From Vreelandella alkaliphila (GTDB lineage Bacteria > Pseudomonadota > Gammaproteobacteria > Pseudomonadales > Halomonadaceae), in assembly GCF_016107625.1 (NCBI RefSeq), contig NZ_JABASV010000008.1:1-64000 (forward strand): 64,000 bases of DNA, in the 5' to 3' direction. This document shows positions 26,813-35,727 of this stretch, piece by piece. Each line of letters starts with the position of its first letter. The first letter of the stretch is position 1. The position numbers were made by a program, and so were the translations under genes. The notes beneath the pieces are model-generated. The model was not told where the DNA came from. It saw only the letters and a list, made by a program, of their open reading frames with translations, and made no database searches.

Positions 26813-27229
26813 TTATTTGCTCGATGCTTTCACGTTGTGAATAACATATTTTATAAATAACGTCATAACGAACGTCAGCCATCCCGCCGAAGCAAGCAAG
26901 TTGAATAGCAGCATTTTAGGAGGTAGCCAGGCACTGCCCAGTACAGCCTCTAACATGATATGGAAAAACATAGCGAGCAAGAGTGGCAGTGCTAGCGTAT
27001 GAATCCACATGTCAGTACGGCGCTTACGTACGTGATAGCGTTTCAACAGGTAGCGCAATGGACGGTGCGCCCAACCGAATAGCACGAGTGCACCAACAAC
27101 GAATAGGACAGCCAGCGTCGGTTCGGTACTCCCAAAATACATTGAAAAGGATATCGACCAGGCAAGACCAAGCCATAATAATCCTTCAATACTGGCGATA
27201 ATGTCCGCATAGCGACGCACATTCTGCAT
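26813..27229 (-). CDS. four-segment membrane protein of the regBA-like operon
   Basis: This encodes 138 aa with four membrane helices (about 13-33, 37-55, 76-97, 103-128) separated by a basic cytoplasmic loop RYLLKRYHVRKRRTD. I do not recognise the family. It ends only 7 bp before the kinase start, so it is the first gene of the operon. Many regBA loci carry senC/scoI in this kind of position, but this protein has no CxxxC copper motif and is not SenC. A role in sensing or in the membrane redox chain is a guess from position. Confidence 0.75.
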   Translation of the reverse strand: MQNVRRYADIIASIEGLLWLGLAWSISFSMYFGSTEPTLAVLFVVGALVLFGWAHRPLRYLLKRYHVRKRRTDMWIHTLALPLLLAMFFHIMLEAVLGSAWLPPKMLLFNLLASAGWLTFVMTLFIKYVIHNVKASSK

Positions 27230-27378
27230 AAAAAACTGAGTCCTTGATCTTACAAAGTGTCGCCATGATACGACACTTGGGAACGACTGTGGGATGGATA
27301 GGGGAGATTTATCCCTTACCCGTATTGGGTATACTGTTCTGACCCTTTTACTTAATTCATTTCTGCACAGGACTTGCC

Positions 27379-28416
27379 GTGGACGCTATTACGTTGACTC
27401 GCCCCGATGATTGGCATCTTCATTTACGTGATGATGAGGCGCTAAGCGCTGTGGTAGGTCATACCGCCGCCCAAATGGGGCGTGCGATTATAATGCCTAA
27501 TCTAAAGCCGCCGATAACCACTACCGCACAAGCACTAGCGTATCGGCAGAGAATTTTAGCAGCGTTGCCCGAAGGGAGTTCTTTTGAACCTTTGATGACG
27601 CTCTATTTAACAGACACGACGCCCCCTGAAGAAATTGAGCGTGCTGCTGAAAGTGGTGTCGTGAAAGCCGTGAAGCTCTATCCCGCGGGCGCTACCACTA
27701 ACTCTGCATCGGGCGTCACCGACATTGCGCACTGCGATGACACTATTGCGATGCTAGCAAACGTTGGTATGCCGCTGTTGGTGCATGGTGAAGTTACCGA
27801 TCATGAAATTGATATTTTTGATCGAGAAGCGGTGTTTATTGAGCAGGTTATGAAACCGCTTTTGGCTAGACACCCTAATCTTAAGGTAGTGTTTGAGCAT
27901 ATTACGACCCAGCAGGCTGCCGAGTTTGTCGCTGCTGCGCCTGATAATATTGCTGCCACGATCACAGCCCATCATCTGCTGTTTAACCGCAACAAAATGC
28001 TGGCAGGTGGTATTCGTCCGCATTATTACTGCTTGCCCATACTAAAGCGTGAGCAGCACCGTCAGGCGTTGTTAAAAGCGGCGACCAGCGGCAGCCCTAA
28101 ATTCTTTTTGGGCACCGATAGTGCGCCTCATGCCCAGGGTGACAAAGAGTCTAGCTGCGGCTGTGCAGGGGCATATACAGCGCCTGCTGCCATTGAGCTC
28201 TATGCAGCTGCCTTCGAGGAAATGGGTGCCTTGGACAAGTTAGAAGCGTTTGCCAGCCTCAATGGACCACGTTTTTATGGATTACCGGCTAATGCTGATA
28301 GCGTGACGTTGGAGCGTCGTTCATGGAGTCTGCCAGCGCATTATCCCTATACGGCTGGTCAGCATATTATTCCATTAATGGCGGGTGAGAGCTTGGCATG
28401 GAAGCTGAAAGCGTAG
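27379..28416 (+). CDS. pyrC: dihydroorotase
   Basis: This encodes 345 aa. The zinc amidohydrolase closes carbamoyl-aspartate to dihydroorotate in pyrimidine synthesis. The metal motif WHLHLRD (about 12-18), the carboxylated lysine in [14 protein letters not shown] (about 96-109) and GTDSAPH (about 247-253) mark the short class II PyrC type. The start is a GTG at 27379 with an AGGA site. It is divergent from the membrane gene of the redox operon. A bidirectional terminator at 28442 separates it from mtnN. Confidence 0.96.
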   Translation: MDAITLTRPDDWHLHLRDDEALSAVVGHTAAQMGRAIIMPNLKPPITTTAQALAYRQRILAALPEGSSFEPLMTLYLTDTTPPEEIERAAESGVVKAVKLYPAGATTNSASGVTDIAHCDDTIAMLANVGMPLLVHGEVTDHEIDIFDREAVFIEQVMKPLLARHPNLKVVFEHITTQQAAEFVAAAPDNIAATITAHHLLFNRNKMLAGGIRPHYYCLPILKREQHRQALLKAATSGSPKFFLGTDSAPHAQGDKESSCGCAGAYTAPAAIELYAAAFEEMGALDKLEAFASLNGPRFYGLPANADSVTLERRSWSLPAHYPYTAGQHIIPLMAGESLAWKLKA

Positions 28417-28441
28417 TTCGTATAGCTGGATAGCAAATCAT

Positions 28442-28470
28442 AAAAACGGAGCCAACTGGCTCCGTTTCTT
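28442..28470. terminator. bidirectional terminator between pyrC and mtnN
   Basis: AAACGGAGCC (28444-28453) pairs perfectly with GGCTCCGTTT (28458-28467). An A run on the left and T-rich bases on the right suit both converging genes. Confidence 0.88.
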
Positions 28471-28498
28471 TAACGCTTTAAGCACTCTTTTTTAACGT

Positions 28499-29212
28499 CT
28501 ATTTCTTGTTCTTACCAAGCTCGATCAGCATCTGATCCACCATCCGTGATGAATGGTCAGCCGCGATGTCTAAAAATTGCTCGAATGACAGGTGGTTGTC
28601 ACCGCCGCCGGGTATATCAGACAGCGCGCGAATGACCACAAATGGGCAGCCATAAAGATGACATGTTTGTGCAATAGCGGCGCCTTCCATCTCGACGGCT
28701 AGCATGGTTGGAAACTGTTCACGGGTAGTCGCGACACGAACAGGATCGGCCATAAAGGCATCGCCTGTGGCGATGAGCCCCTCACGTACATTGACTTCAC
28801 CTAATGAGGCAATGGCGTTGCGGGCAATATCACGAAGTTGTTTGTCTGCTTGGTAGGCTGCCGGCATTCCAGGTACCTGACCAAGCTCATAGCCAAAGAC
28901 CACTGCGTCAACATCATGATGGCGAACTTCATCCGAAATAATCACATCACCAATAGCAAGGTCGCTTGCAAAGCCGCCTGCGGAACCGGTGTTAATGATC
29001 GCATCAGGCTGGTGTCGCTCAAGTAAAATCGCGGTGCCTACCGCCGCATTGACCTTGCCTATCCCCGACTGCAGCACAATAATTTCCAAGCCGTGACGTG
29101 TGCCCGTATAAAAAACGAAGCCAGCATGCTCGTAGCGTTCAGCGCCTTCTAGCTGTCCTGCCAGTATGTTCACTTCCTGCGCCATCGCGCCGATGATTCC
29201 AATACGTTGCAC
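28499..29212 (-). CDS. mtnN: 5'-methylthioadenosine/S-adenosylhomocysteine nucleosidase
   Basis: This encodes 237 aa. It cleaves adenine from methylthioadenosine and S-adenosylhomocysteine. Key residues appear in GAMAQEV (Glu, about 8-14), the substrate helix AVEMEGAAIAQ and the catalytic Asp in RALSDIPGG. The start is a GTG at 29212 with AAGGAG about 9 nt upstream. folD lies 48 bp upstream on the same strand, which makes a small one-carbon/methyl-cycle group. Confidence 0.95.
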   Translation of the reverse strand: MQRIGIIGAMAQEVNILAGQLEGAERYEHAGFVFYTGTRHGLEIIVLQSGIGKVNAAVGTAILLERHQPDAIINTGSAGGFASDLAIGDVIISDEVRHHDVDAVVFGYELGQVPGMPAAYQADKQLRDIARNAIASLGEVNVREGLIATGDAFMADPVRVATTREQFPTMLAVEMEGAAIAQTCHLYGCPFVVIRALSDIPGGGDNHLSFEQFLDIAADHSSRMVDQMLIELGKNKK

Positions 29213-29260
29213 TCGTGATTACTCCTTAAGAAATCGTTAACGGCAGTGGTGTGTGTAACA

Positions 29261-30127
29261 CTACTGCTCTAGGCCTTTGTCGTGCCGTTCAGCGGCTTCT
29301 AGCGTGTTTTCAAGTAGCGTGGCAACGGTCATCGGCCCAACGCCGCCAGGCACGGGTGTAATGAAACTGGCACGCTCTGCCGCGGCTTTAAAATCAACGT
29401 CACCAGTGAGCGTGCCGTCGTCTTGGCGATTAATGCCAACATCAATCACGATGGCGCCTGGCTTGATCCATTCCCCTTTGACAATACCGGGTTTGCCGAC
29501 AGCGACAACAAGCAAGTCAGCGCGGCGCACATGAGACTCAAGCTGTAGCGTGAAGCGGTGGCATACCGTGGTGGTGCAACCTGCCAGCATCAACTCCAAC
29601 GCCATCGGCCGACCGACAATGTTGGACGCGCCGACTACAGTGGCATCTAACCCTCGTACGGAAATGCCGCTATGGGCAAGCATGGTCATAATACCTTTAG
29701 GTGTGCAGGGCCTGAGCGAGGGCATACGTTGCGCCAGACGACCAATATTGTATGGGTGAAAGCCGTCGACATCCTTGTCTGGGCGAATGCGCTCAAGAAT
29801 AGGACGAGAGTCTAAATGCTCTGGCAATGGCAGTTGAACAAGAATGCCGTCAACCGTTGCATCGTTGTTTAACTGATCGACCAGTGCTTCAAGTTCATGC
29901 TGCTGCGTATCAGCGGGTAGCGCATGTTGGAAAGAGTGGATGCCTGCCTGCTCACAGGCGCGGTGTTTGTTGCTGACATAAACATGGGAGGCTGGGTCTT
30001 CCCCGACCACAACAACAGCTAGTCCAGGTGCCCGCGCGCCAGCTTGCTGGCGCGCGCTGATTTTCTCGGCAACTTGCTGGCGGACATTAGCGGCGATGGC
30101 CTTGCCATCGATAAGTTGGGCGGTCAT
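29261..30127 (-). CDS. folD: bifunctional methylenetetrahydrofolate dehydrogenase/cyclohydrolase
   Basis: This encodes 288 aa. It interconverts methylene-, methenyl- and formyl-tetrahydrofolate with NADP+. The catalytic [14 protein letters not shown] (Tyr/Lys pair), [15 protein letters not shown] and [13 protein letters not shown] are all in place. The NADP loop reads [11 protein letters not shown], with Ala where Arg is common (GRSxIVG); Ala occurs in some homologs, and cofactor effects are untested. It shares the tetrahydrofolate pool with the glycine cleavage genes. The tRNA operon lies upstream on the other strand. Confidence 0.95.
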   Translation of the reverse strand: MTAQLIDGKAIAANVRQQVAEKISARQQAGARAPGLAVVVVGEDPASHVYVSNKHRACEQAGIHSFQHALPADTQQHELEALVDQLNNDATVDGILVQLPLPEHLDSRPILERIRPDKDVDGFHPYNIGRLAQRMPSLRPCTPKGIMTMLAHSGISVRGLDATVVGASNIVGRPMALELMLAGCTTTVCHRFTLQLESHVRRADLLVVAVGKPGIVKGEWIKPGAIVIDVGINRQDDGTLTGDVDFKAAAERASFITPVPGGVGPMTVATLLENTLEAAERHDKGLEQ

Positions 30128-30384
30128 GTAATAGAATCCCTGTGAAGGTTAGAAACGAAGCTGAGTGACTATGTCTAGGCCGTGGCGTTTAAAGTATGGG
30201 AGGGCGGCGCGTGAGCATCGTACCCGAACCTCTGTTGAACACCGATACTTAAACCTCGCTATCTATAACTCAGCACCTAGAATTGTGTGGCTGAGCGCAG
30301 GAGGTCACTGGCTTTCGAGAAGGGCTGATTTTCGCATGCTAGGGCGACAAGGCAAAGCTTCTAACGAATCAATCACTTTAGGTG
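30128..30384. other. intergenic region before the tRNA operon
   Basis: No gene is supported. A plus-strand reading frame (30165-30425) runs through the tRNA promoter and has no recognisable protein pattern. Apart from the promoter at 30385 I see nothing specific. Confidence 0.5.
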
Positions 30385-30412
30385 TTGACTTTAAACTCAG
30401 AAATAGTAATAT
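30385..30412 (+). promoter_or_regulatory. sigma-70 promoter of the tRNA cluster
   Basis: TTGACT (30385-30390) and TAATAT (30407-30412) are 16 bp apart and close to consensus. The following discriminator GCCTCGC is GC-rich, typical of stringently controlled stable-RNA promoters. The first tRNA starts at 30460. Confidence 0.75.
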
Positions 30413-30459
30413 ATGCCTCGCTTGAGACGGGACATGCAGCAGCGTCTAAGGTAAGAAAT

Positions 30460-30536
30460 CGGGATGTAGCGCAGTCTGGTAGCGCGCCTGCTTTGGGAGC
30501 AGGATGTCGGGGGTTCGAATCCCTCCATCCCGACCA
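30460..30536 (+). tRNA. tRNA-Pro(TGG)
   Basis: This 77-nt cloverleaf has acceptor CGGGATG pairing with CATCCCG, an encoded CCA, a D arm with GCGC stems, and anticodon loop TTTGGGA (anticodon TGG). It is the first of four tRNA genes in the cluster. Confidence 0.96.
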
Positions 30537-30628
30537 CATACCTAGCGCGGAAGGTGGTAACTTGCTTTTCCGAACATTGGTTGTGGTCAAGTGCTCATCA
30601 GTATTCAGTCTCTTAGAATGCTTTATGT

Positions 30629-30705
30629 GCGCCCATAGCTCAACCGGATAGAGCAACGGCCTTCTAAGCCGTAGGTTGCGGGTTCGAGTCCTGCTGGGCG
30701 TGCCA
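30629..30705 (+). tRNA. tRNA-Arg(TCT)
   Basis: This 77-nt cloverleaf has acceptor GCGCCCA pairing with TGGGCGT (one wobble), discriminator G and CCA. The anticodon loop CTTCTAA gives anticodon TCT, which reads the AGA/AGG arginine codons. Confidence 0.95.
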
Positions 30706-30761
30706 TTAAAGCTTTTTAGTGGACGCATTCGGTAAGACATGTAAGTCAGTACTTCATCAAT

Positions 30762-30837
30762 GGTGGATGTAGCTCAGTGGTAGAGCCCCGGATTGTGGCT
30801 CCGGTGGTCGTGGGTTCGATCCCCATCATCCACCCCA
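30762..30837 (+). tRNA. tRNA-His(GTG), copy 1
   Basis: The anticodon loop TTGTGGC gives GTG. The acceptor GTGGATG pairs with CATCCAC. The extra 5' G (30762) faces C73, as required for histidyl-tRNA synthetase. The CCA is encoded. Confidence 0.95.
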
Positions 30838-30882
30838 TTTGATGACACGTATTAATTATATGCAATTCTAGTTTTAGGTTGT

Positions 30883-30958
30883 GGTGGATGTAGCTCAGTG
30901 GTAGAGCCCCGGATTGTGGCTCCGGTGGTCGTGGGTTCGATCCCCATCATCCACCCCA
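30883..30958 (+). tRNA. tRNA-His(GTG), copy 2
   Basis: This copy is identical over all 76 nt to copy 1 and lies 121 bp downstream of it, whereas the flanks differ beyond a few bases. This points to a tandem duplication of the gene. Confidence 0.95.
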
Positions 30959-31485
30959 TTAACCTTGATATTTATCCTCAAAAAATCCTCTCCCATTGTC
31001 ATTGCTTTTCCCCTTTATTAATTATTTTGTTTGAAACCAAGCTGACCTATGTTCGGTTTTTTTGCGTTTTTGGTCGCTCGTGTTTTAAGCCTCTTTACCT
31101 TATTTGCTACGCAATGCCTTTCCTAGGTTTTGTCCTTTGATTCATTTCTGGCCCGAAAAATTACTCTCTATCTGAAATTGCTGCGAAATTTCCCTAGGCT
31201 TCTTATCGCGATGCCGCCTTAGTAGAGGAGCAGGCCTGCGCTTGATGAACCGCTTAAAAAGGTCTTTAGTAAGAAGCGCTGGTGCATTTTGATGGCTTTG
31301 GCGATACGTGTAGTGAAGTCATCTATATTATTTTTTGATGCGATATTTGTTGCTGCTTTTTGGTCTAAAAACAGTTTTTTAAGCTATGTTAATGCTGTTT
31401 GGTTAGTGATATTTTTTAATGAGTTGTTTGTTGAAAATAATCATTTGAACTGTAGGCAGTATTTTCTTTTACGGAGTGCAACGCA
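30959..31485. other. 527-bp intergenic region after the tRNA cluster
   Basis: I find no convincing gene. A weak AACC/GGTT hairpin followed by a T run near 31040-31068 could end the tRNA transcript. The right half is AT-rich and presumably holds the promoter of the oxidase gene at 31486. A reading frame at 31289-31510 starts at TTG, overlaps the oxidase start and resembles nothing. Confidence 0.45.
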
Positions 31486-32727
31486 ATGGCGCGTCAAACG
31501 GTGGTGTTAGGGGCAGGTATGGTCGGTGTCAGCATTGCATGGCACCTGCAGCAGCGTGGTCATCAAGTAACGCTGGTTGATCGTCGCCAACCTGGTCGTG
31601 AAACCTCTTTCGGCAATGCTGGCATTATCCAGCGCGAAGCGGTTCGTCCTTATGCTTTCCCGCGGGATATGAAAACCATCCTGAGCGTGCTGCCAAACAA
31701 GCGTGTTGATATTCGTTATCGGCCTGCAGGCATGATTAATGCTGCTTCGCCGCTGTTGAGCTACTGGCATAACTCTTCTAGCCGACACTATAAAAAAATA
31801 GTGCCTGAGTATGCGTCATTAATACAGCTCTGCTTGAAGACTCACGGCCCCATGATTGAAGCGGCAAATGCTGATCATTTGGTTCGCCGGGAAGGCTGGT
31901 TGGAAATTTATCGCACGCCTGAAGAGCTAGCAAAACGCGTAAAAGAAGCGCAAGACGCCCGTGACAATTTTGGTGTTCAGTTTGACGTTTTGGACCGCGC
32001 TGCATTAGAGGCTAAAGAGCCAGATTTAGGTAGCGATATTATTGGTGCTATTCACTGGCTTGACCCTTGGACAGTTGCCGACCCAGGTGGGCTGGTTGCC
32101 GCTTATGCCGATGCTTTTGTCCAGCAGGGCGGACGTATCTTGCAAACTGATATTGAGGGGTTGAAGCAACAAGGAGAGCGCTGGCAAGTCGATACGGCTG
32201 CTGAGTGCTTAGAAGCAGATGAGGTTGTCGTTGCACTAGGTCCATGGGCAGGTAGCTGGCTGAAAGGCTTAGGCTATCATTTCCCGACCTTTGTTAAGCG
32301 TGGCTATCACATGCACTACGCCACACAGCCCTCTAAAAAGCTTCATTACTGGTTAATGGATGCGGAGGTGGGTTACTTGCTTGCGCCTATGAATGCAGGC
32401 GTCCGGTTAACCACCGGGGCTGAGCTTGACCGGCTTGAGTCGCCAGCAGATGAGCAGCAGTTAGCTGCTGCAGAAAAAGTTGCACGCACGATATTTCCCC
32501 TCGCTGAGCGTCGCGACGCCTCTGCTTGGAAAGGCGCGCGACCATGTTTGCCTGACATGAAGCCTGTTATAGGGCCGGCTCCCAAGCATCGTGGTCTGTG
32601 GTTAGCTTTTGGACATGGGCATCAGGGATTTACCCTAGGTCCTGCTACCGGGCAATTACTGGCGGATATGATAGAAGGTAAGCCGACAGAGATTGATATG
32701 GCGCCTTTCAGAGCTGACCGTTTCTAA
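31486..32727 (+). CDS. DadA-like FAD-dependent D-amino-acid dehydrogenase or oxidase
   Basis: This 413-aa DAO-fold flavoprotein opens with the FAD Rossmann motif GAGMVGVSIAWHLQQRGHQV (about 8-27). ETSFGNAGII (about 39-48) and the C-terminal FGHGHQGFTLGPATGQLLA (about 379-397) are typical of DadA and relatives that oxidise D-amino acids and pass electrons to the quinone pool. The exact substrate is unknown; no alanine racemase lies next to it. The start has ACGGAG 9 nt upstream. A tandem repeat follows the stop. Confidence 0.82.
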   Translation: MARQTVVLGAGMVGVSIAWHLQQRGHQVTLVDRRQPGRETSFGNAGIIQREAVRPYAFPRDMKTILSVLPNKRVDIRYRPAGMINAASPLLSYWHNSSSRHYKKIVPEYASLIQLCLKTHGPMIEAANADHLVRREGWLEIYRTPEELAKRVKEAQDARDNFGVQFDVLDRAALEAKEPDLGSDIIGAIHWLDPWTVADPGGLVAAYADAFVQQGGRILQTDIEGLKQQGERWQVDTAAECLEADEVVVALGPWAGSWLKGLGYHFPTFVKRGYHMHYATQPSKKLHYWLMDAEVGYLLAPMNAGVRLTTGAELDRLESPADEQQLAAAEKVARTIFPLAERRDASAWKGARPCLPDMKPVIGPAPKHRGLWLAFGHGHQGFTLGPATGQLLADMIEGKPTEIDMAPFRADRF

Positions 32728-32749
32728 ATCAGTGGGTAGCTGTTGGCTT

Positions 32750-32797
32750 AGTACTGTTGGATAAGTACTGTTGGATAAGTACTGTTGGATAAGTACT
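32750..32797. repeat. 14-bp tandem repeat, 3.4 copies
   Basis: The unit AGTACTGTTGGATA occurs three times exactly (32750-32763, 32764-32777, 32778-32791) and is followed by AGTACT. It is in the space after the oxidase gene. Each unit includes the palindrome AGTACT. No function is visible; copy number may vary between strains. Confidence 0.95.
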
Positions 32798-32874
32798 TAA
32801 TGGGAAAGGCTGCTTGGTAGTAAAGCATGATGTTTGCTATCTTGGTGCAACATATCGCAATCGTGAGGTGAAAG

Positions 32875-33084
32875 ATGGATGTTGCCGTAAGCAACGCAGT
32901 GAGCACCGCACTCTATATGAATCAAGCACAATCTGCTGAACAAGCACAGATGCAGCTTTTTAAGCAGTCTCTTGATATGCAAGCACAGCAAGTGTCGGAA
33001 GTACTTGCCTCTGCCAACATGGGGGCTCAGCCAGACCTTGCCCAAGATGGCAACGTGGGGACTCAGGTCAATACTTACGCCTAG
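32875..33084 (+). CDS. YjfB-family putative motility protein
   Basis: This encodes 69 aa. The N-terminal segment with repeated Gln/Ala and the pattern KQSLDMQAQQVSEVL (about 30-44) match the small YjfB family, called putative motility proteins. The C-terminal third is polar and probably disordered. No flagellar gene is nearby. A strong terminator follows, so it is a single-gene unit. Confidence 0.75.
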   Translation: MDVAVSNAVSTALYMNQAQSAEQAQMQLFKQSLDMQAQQVSEVLASANMGAQPDLAQDGNVGTQVNTYA

Positions 33085-33103
33085 CCAAATAAACGTCAGT
33101 ACG

Positions 33104-33135
33104 AAAAAAGCGCCGACAAGTTCGGCGCTTTTTTT
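33104..33135 (+). terminator. terminator after the YjfB-like gene
   Basis: AGCGCCGA (33109-33116) pairs with TCGGCGCT (33122-33129), with an A run before and a T run after. Confidence 0.92.
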
Positions 33136-33329
33136 CAATTTCCCTTTACTACCCTTTTAGCGGTTGCTCTAGCTCCTCTTTTTACGACGCTAGTGCCTAT
33201 ATTCTTGATTCCCCCTTTGCTATCCATGGTATGCCGCAGCCGCCTAGTTGCGTTACCATATATCCATGTAAACGCCGATATTTAAGGCGCCATCCCAGTC
33301 ATAACGTTGCACCATTTTTAGAGAACTCC

Positions 33330-34919
33330 ATGTCTGACGCCAAATTAGCGCGCGAAGCAGAACTACGCCGTACGTTTGCGATTATTTCGCACCCCGACGC
33401 TGGTAAAACAACTATCACCGAAAAAATGCTGTTATTCGGAAATGCTATTCAGTTAGCTGGCTCTGTTAAGAGCAAGCGTAATGATCGCCATGCCACATCA
33501 GACTGGATGAAGATGGAGCAAGAGCGCGGGATCTCGGTCACGACGTCGGTGATGCAGTTCCCTTATGGTGGGCGTATCGTGAACTTGCTGGATACGCCGG
33601 GGCACGAAGACTTTTCTGAAGATACTTACCGTACATTAACCGCGGTGGATTCCGCGTTAATGGTGATTGATGGTGCGAAAGGTGTTGAGGATCGTACTAT
33701 CAAGCTGATGGAAGTCTGCCGTTTGCGCACCACGCCTATTTTAACGTTCATCAACAAGATGGACCGCGATATCCGCGACCCCATCGAAGTCATGGATGAG
33801 GTAGAGACCGTACTGAATATCCAGTGTGCGCCGATGACATGGCCGATTGGCATGGGGCGGCACTTTAAGGGCGTGTATCACCTCTATAATGACGTTATTC
33901 ATCTGTATACCCAGGGGCAAGGCAGCCGTATTCCAGATGACAAGCGAATTGAGGGTTTAGATAACCCGGAAGTTGACGCTGTACTTGGCGAAGAGCAGGC
34001 CGAAGAGTTGCGCATGGAAGTCGAGTTGGTGCGCGGTGCTTCCCATGAGTTTGATCTTGATGCCTATCGCCGTGGTGAGCTGTCGCCCGTGTACTTTGGT
34101 ACCGCAATGGGTAACTTCGGCGTACGAGAGATGATGGATGGGTTTGTTGAGTACGCGCCTCCGCCCCAGCCACGCGAGACAGACATCCGCGAAGTAACCG
34201 CTCAAGATGATCGCTTTACTGGATTCGTGTTTAAAATTCAGGCGAATATGGATCCGAACCATCGTGACCGTATTGCCTTTTTACGCGTCTGTTCCGGTAA
34301 GTACGAAAAGAATATGAAGATGCGCCACGTGCGGATAGGCAAGGATGTGAAAATTGCCGACGCTCTAACGTTTATGGCGTCAGACCGTTCTCAGGTAGAA
34401 GAGGCTTGGCCAGGCGATATTATCGGCTTGCACAATCACGGCACGATTCAGATTGGTGATACCTTCACCGTTGGTGAAGATATGCGCTTTACCGGCATTC
34501 CTCACTTTGCGCCAGAGTTGTTTAAGCGTGTTCGTTTAAAAGACCCGTTGAAAATGAAAGCGCTGCAAAAAGGGCTCCAGCAGCTCTCTGAGGAAGGCGC
34601 TACGCAAGTCTTTATTCCGATGGATAACAACGACCTGATTCTTGGTGCTGTCGGTACGCTGCAGTTTGACGTTGTTGCTCACCGTTTGAAGGAAGAGTAC
34701 AAAGTTGACTGTCTATATGAAGGGGTCAATGTACAAACCGCACGTTGGGTCTATTGCGAAGACGCCAAGATGTTGGAAGAGTTTAAGCGTAAAGCGAGCT
34801 CCAACCTTGCTATCGATGGTGGCGGCTACCTGACATATATCGCACCAACGCGGGTCAACCTGCAGATGACCCAAGAGCGCTGGCCGGATATTCGCTTCCA
34901 GCCCACTCGCGAGCACTGA
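33330..34919 (+). CDS. prfC: peptide chain release factor 3
   Basis: This encodes 529 aa, the same length as E. coli RF3. The GTPase recycles RF1 and RF2 from the ribosome after termination. G1 is HPDAGKTT, G3 is DTPGHEDF and G4 is NKMDRD. Domains II and III follow. The start at 33330 ([20 protein letters not shown]) is the family start; an upstream extension to 33231 is not family-like. The TatD-like gene begins 16 bp after the stop. Confidence 0.97.
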   Translation: MSDAKLAREAELRRTFAIISHPDAGKTTITEKMLLFGNAIQLAGSVKSKRNDRHATSDWMKMEQERGISVTTSVMQFPYGGRIVNLLDTPGHEDFSEDTYRTLTAVDSALMVIDGAKGVEDRTIKLMEVCRLRTTPILTFINKMDRDIRDPIEVMDEVETVLNIQCAPMTWPIGMGRHFKGVYHLYNDVIHLYTQGQGSRIPDDKRIEGLDNPEVDAVLGEEQAEELRMEVELVRGASHEFDLDAYRRGELSPVYFGTAMGNFGVREMMDGFVEYAPPPQPRETDIREVTAQDDRFTGFVFKIQANMDPNHRDRIAFLRVCSGKYEKNMKMRHVRIGKDVKIADALTFMASDRSQVEEAWPGDIIGLHNHGTIQIGDTFTVGEDMRFTGIPHFAPELFKRVRLKDPLKMKALQKGLQQLSEEGATQVFIPMDNNDLILGAVGTLQFDVVAHRLKEEYKVDCLYEGVNVQTARWVYCEDAKMLEEFKRKASSNLAIDGGGYLTYIAPTRVNLQMTQERWPDIRFQPTREH

Positions 34920-34935
34920 TCGAGCCATCCTTGCT

Positions 34936-35727
34936 ATGTTGATTGATGCCCACTGCCACCTGGATTTTGAGGCGTTTGACGATGATCGCGATGCGGTCAT
35001 CGAAAATGCCAAGGCGGTGGGTGTCGAACACTTTGTAGTGCCAGCAACGACGCGTTCCCTATGGCCTAATGTGCTGGTGCTTAGTGCGCGTAAGGAGATA
35101 AGTATTTGTGTTGGCCTTCACCCTTACTTCATCGATCAACACGCTAACCACGATTTAGTCTCCTTGGAGCAGCTTTTAGCTGAGCAGAAAGTCGAAGCCG
35201 AAAAACGCGTTGTAGCAATAGGTGAGTGCGGTATCGATGGCCGTTTTACTGAGTCGCTAGATAAACAGTGGGCCTTTTTCGATGCGCAGCTAAGTTTAGC
35301 AAAACAGTTCGCTTTACCTGTTGTGGTGCACTGCGTAAAAGCGAATGATCAGATAAGCAAACGTCTACGCCAGCTGGCGCTTCCCAGTGGTGGGCTTATC
35401 CATGCGTTCTCAGGCTCTTATGAGCAGGCCGCTAAGTTTCTCGATCTAGGCTATACCCTGGGGTTGGGTGGAGCGATTACCTACGAGCGCGCACAACGAC
35501 TTCGTAACGTGGTGTCACGCTTACCTGACGATGGCTTTGTGTTAGAGACTGACAGCCCCGATATGCCGCTTAGCGGCTATCAGGGGCAACGTAATGAACC
35601 ATGCAGGGTAGCAAAGGTAGCTGGCGTGGTGGCAGCACTCCGGCATCAGTCATTTGAAACAATAGCGGCACTAAGCAGTGCAAATGCTATTCGGTTATTT
35701 CAGCTGCCACATTTCAACGCCCGTTAG
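34936..35727 (+). CDS. TatD-family metal-dependent hydrolase
   Basis: This 263-aa TIM-barrel enzyme is of the TatD/YjjV group, with metal ligands in DAHCHLDFEAF (4-14), GECGIDG, HCVKAN and HAFSGS, and the last Asp in ETDSPDM. Relatives act as 3'-5' DNA exonucleases or in D-aminoacyl-tRNA or nucleotide repair; the YjjV subgroup is less well defined. It is close behind prfC. Its stop codon interleaves with that of the convergent YgfZ-like gene over 4 nt. Confidence 0.88.
   Translation: MLIDAHCHLDFEAFDDDRDAVIENAKAVGVEHFVVPATTRSLWPNVLVLSARKEISICVGLHPYFIDQHANHDLVSLEQLLAEQKVEAEKRVVAIGECGIDGRFTESLDKQWAFFDAQLSLAKQFALPVVVHCVKANDQISKRLRQLALPSGGLIHAFSGSYEQAAKFLDLGYTLGLGGAITYERAQRLRNVVSRLPDDGFVLETDSPDMPLSGYQGQRNEPCRVAKVAGVVAALRHQSFETIAALSSANAIRLFQLPHFNAR

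Noticed and set aside
30165..30425. 86-codon plus-strand frame before the tRNA cluster
   Set aside because: It runs through a near-consensus tRNA promoter and resembles no protein.
31289..31510. 73-codon frame before the DadA-like gene
   Set aside because: TTG start, no ribosome site, overlaps the true start of the oxidase; hydrophobic content follows from AT-rich DNA.
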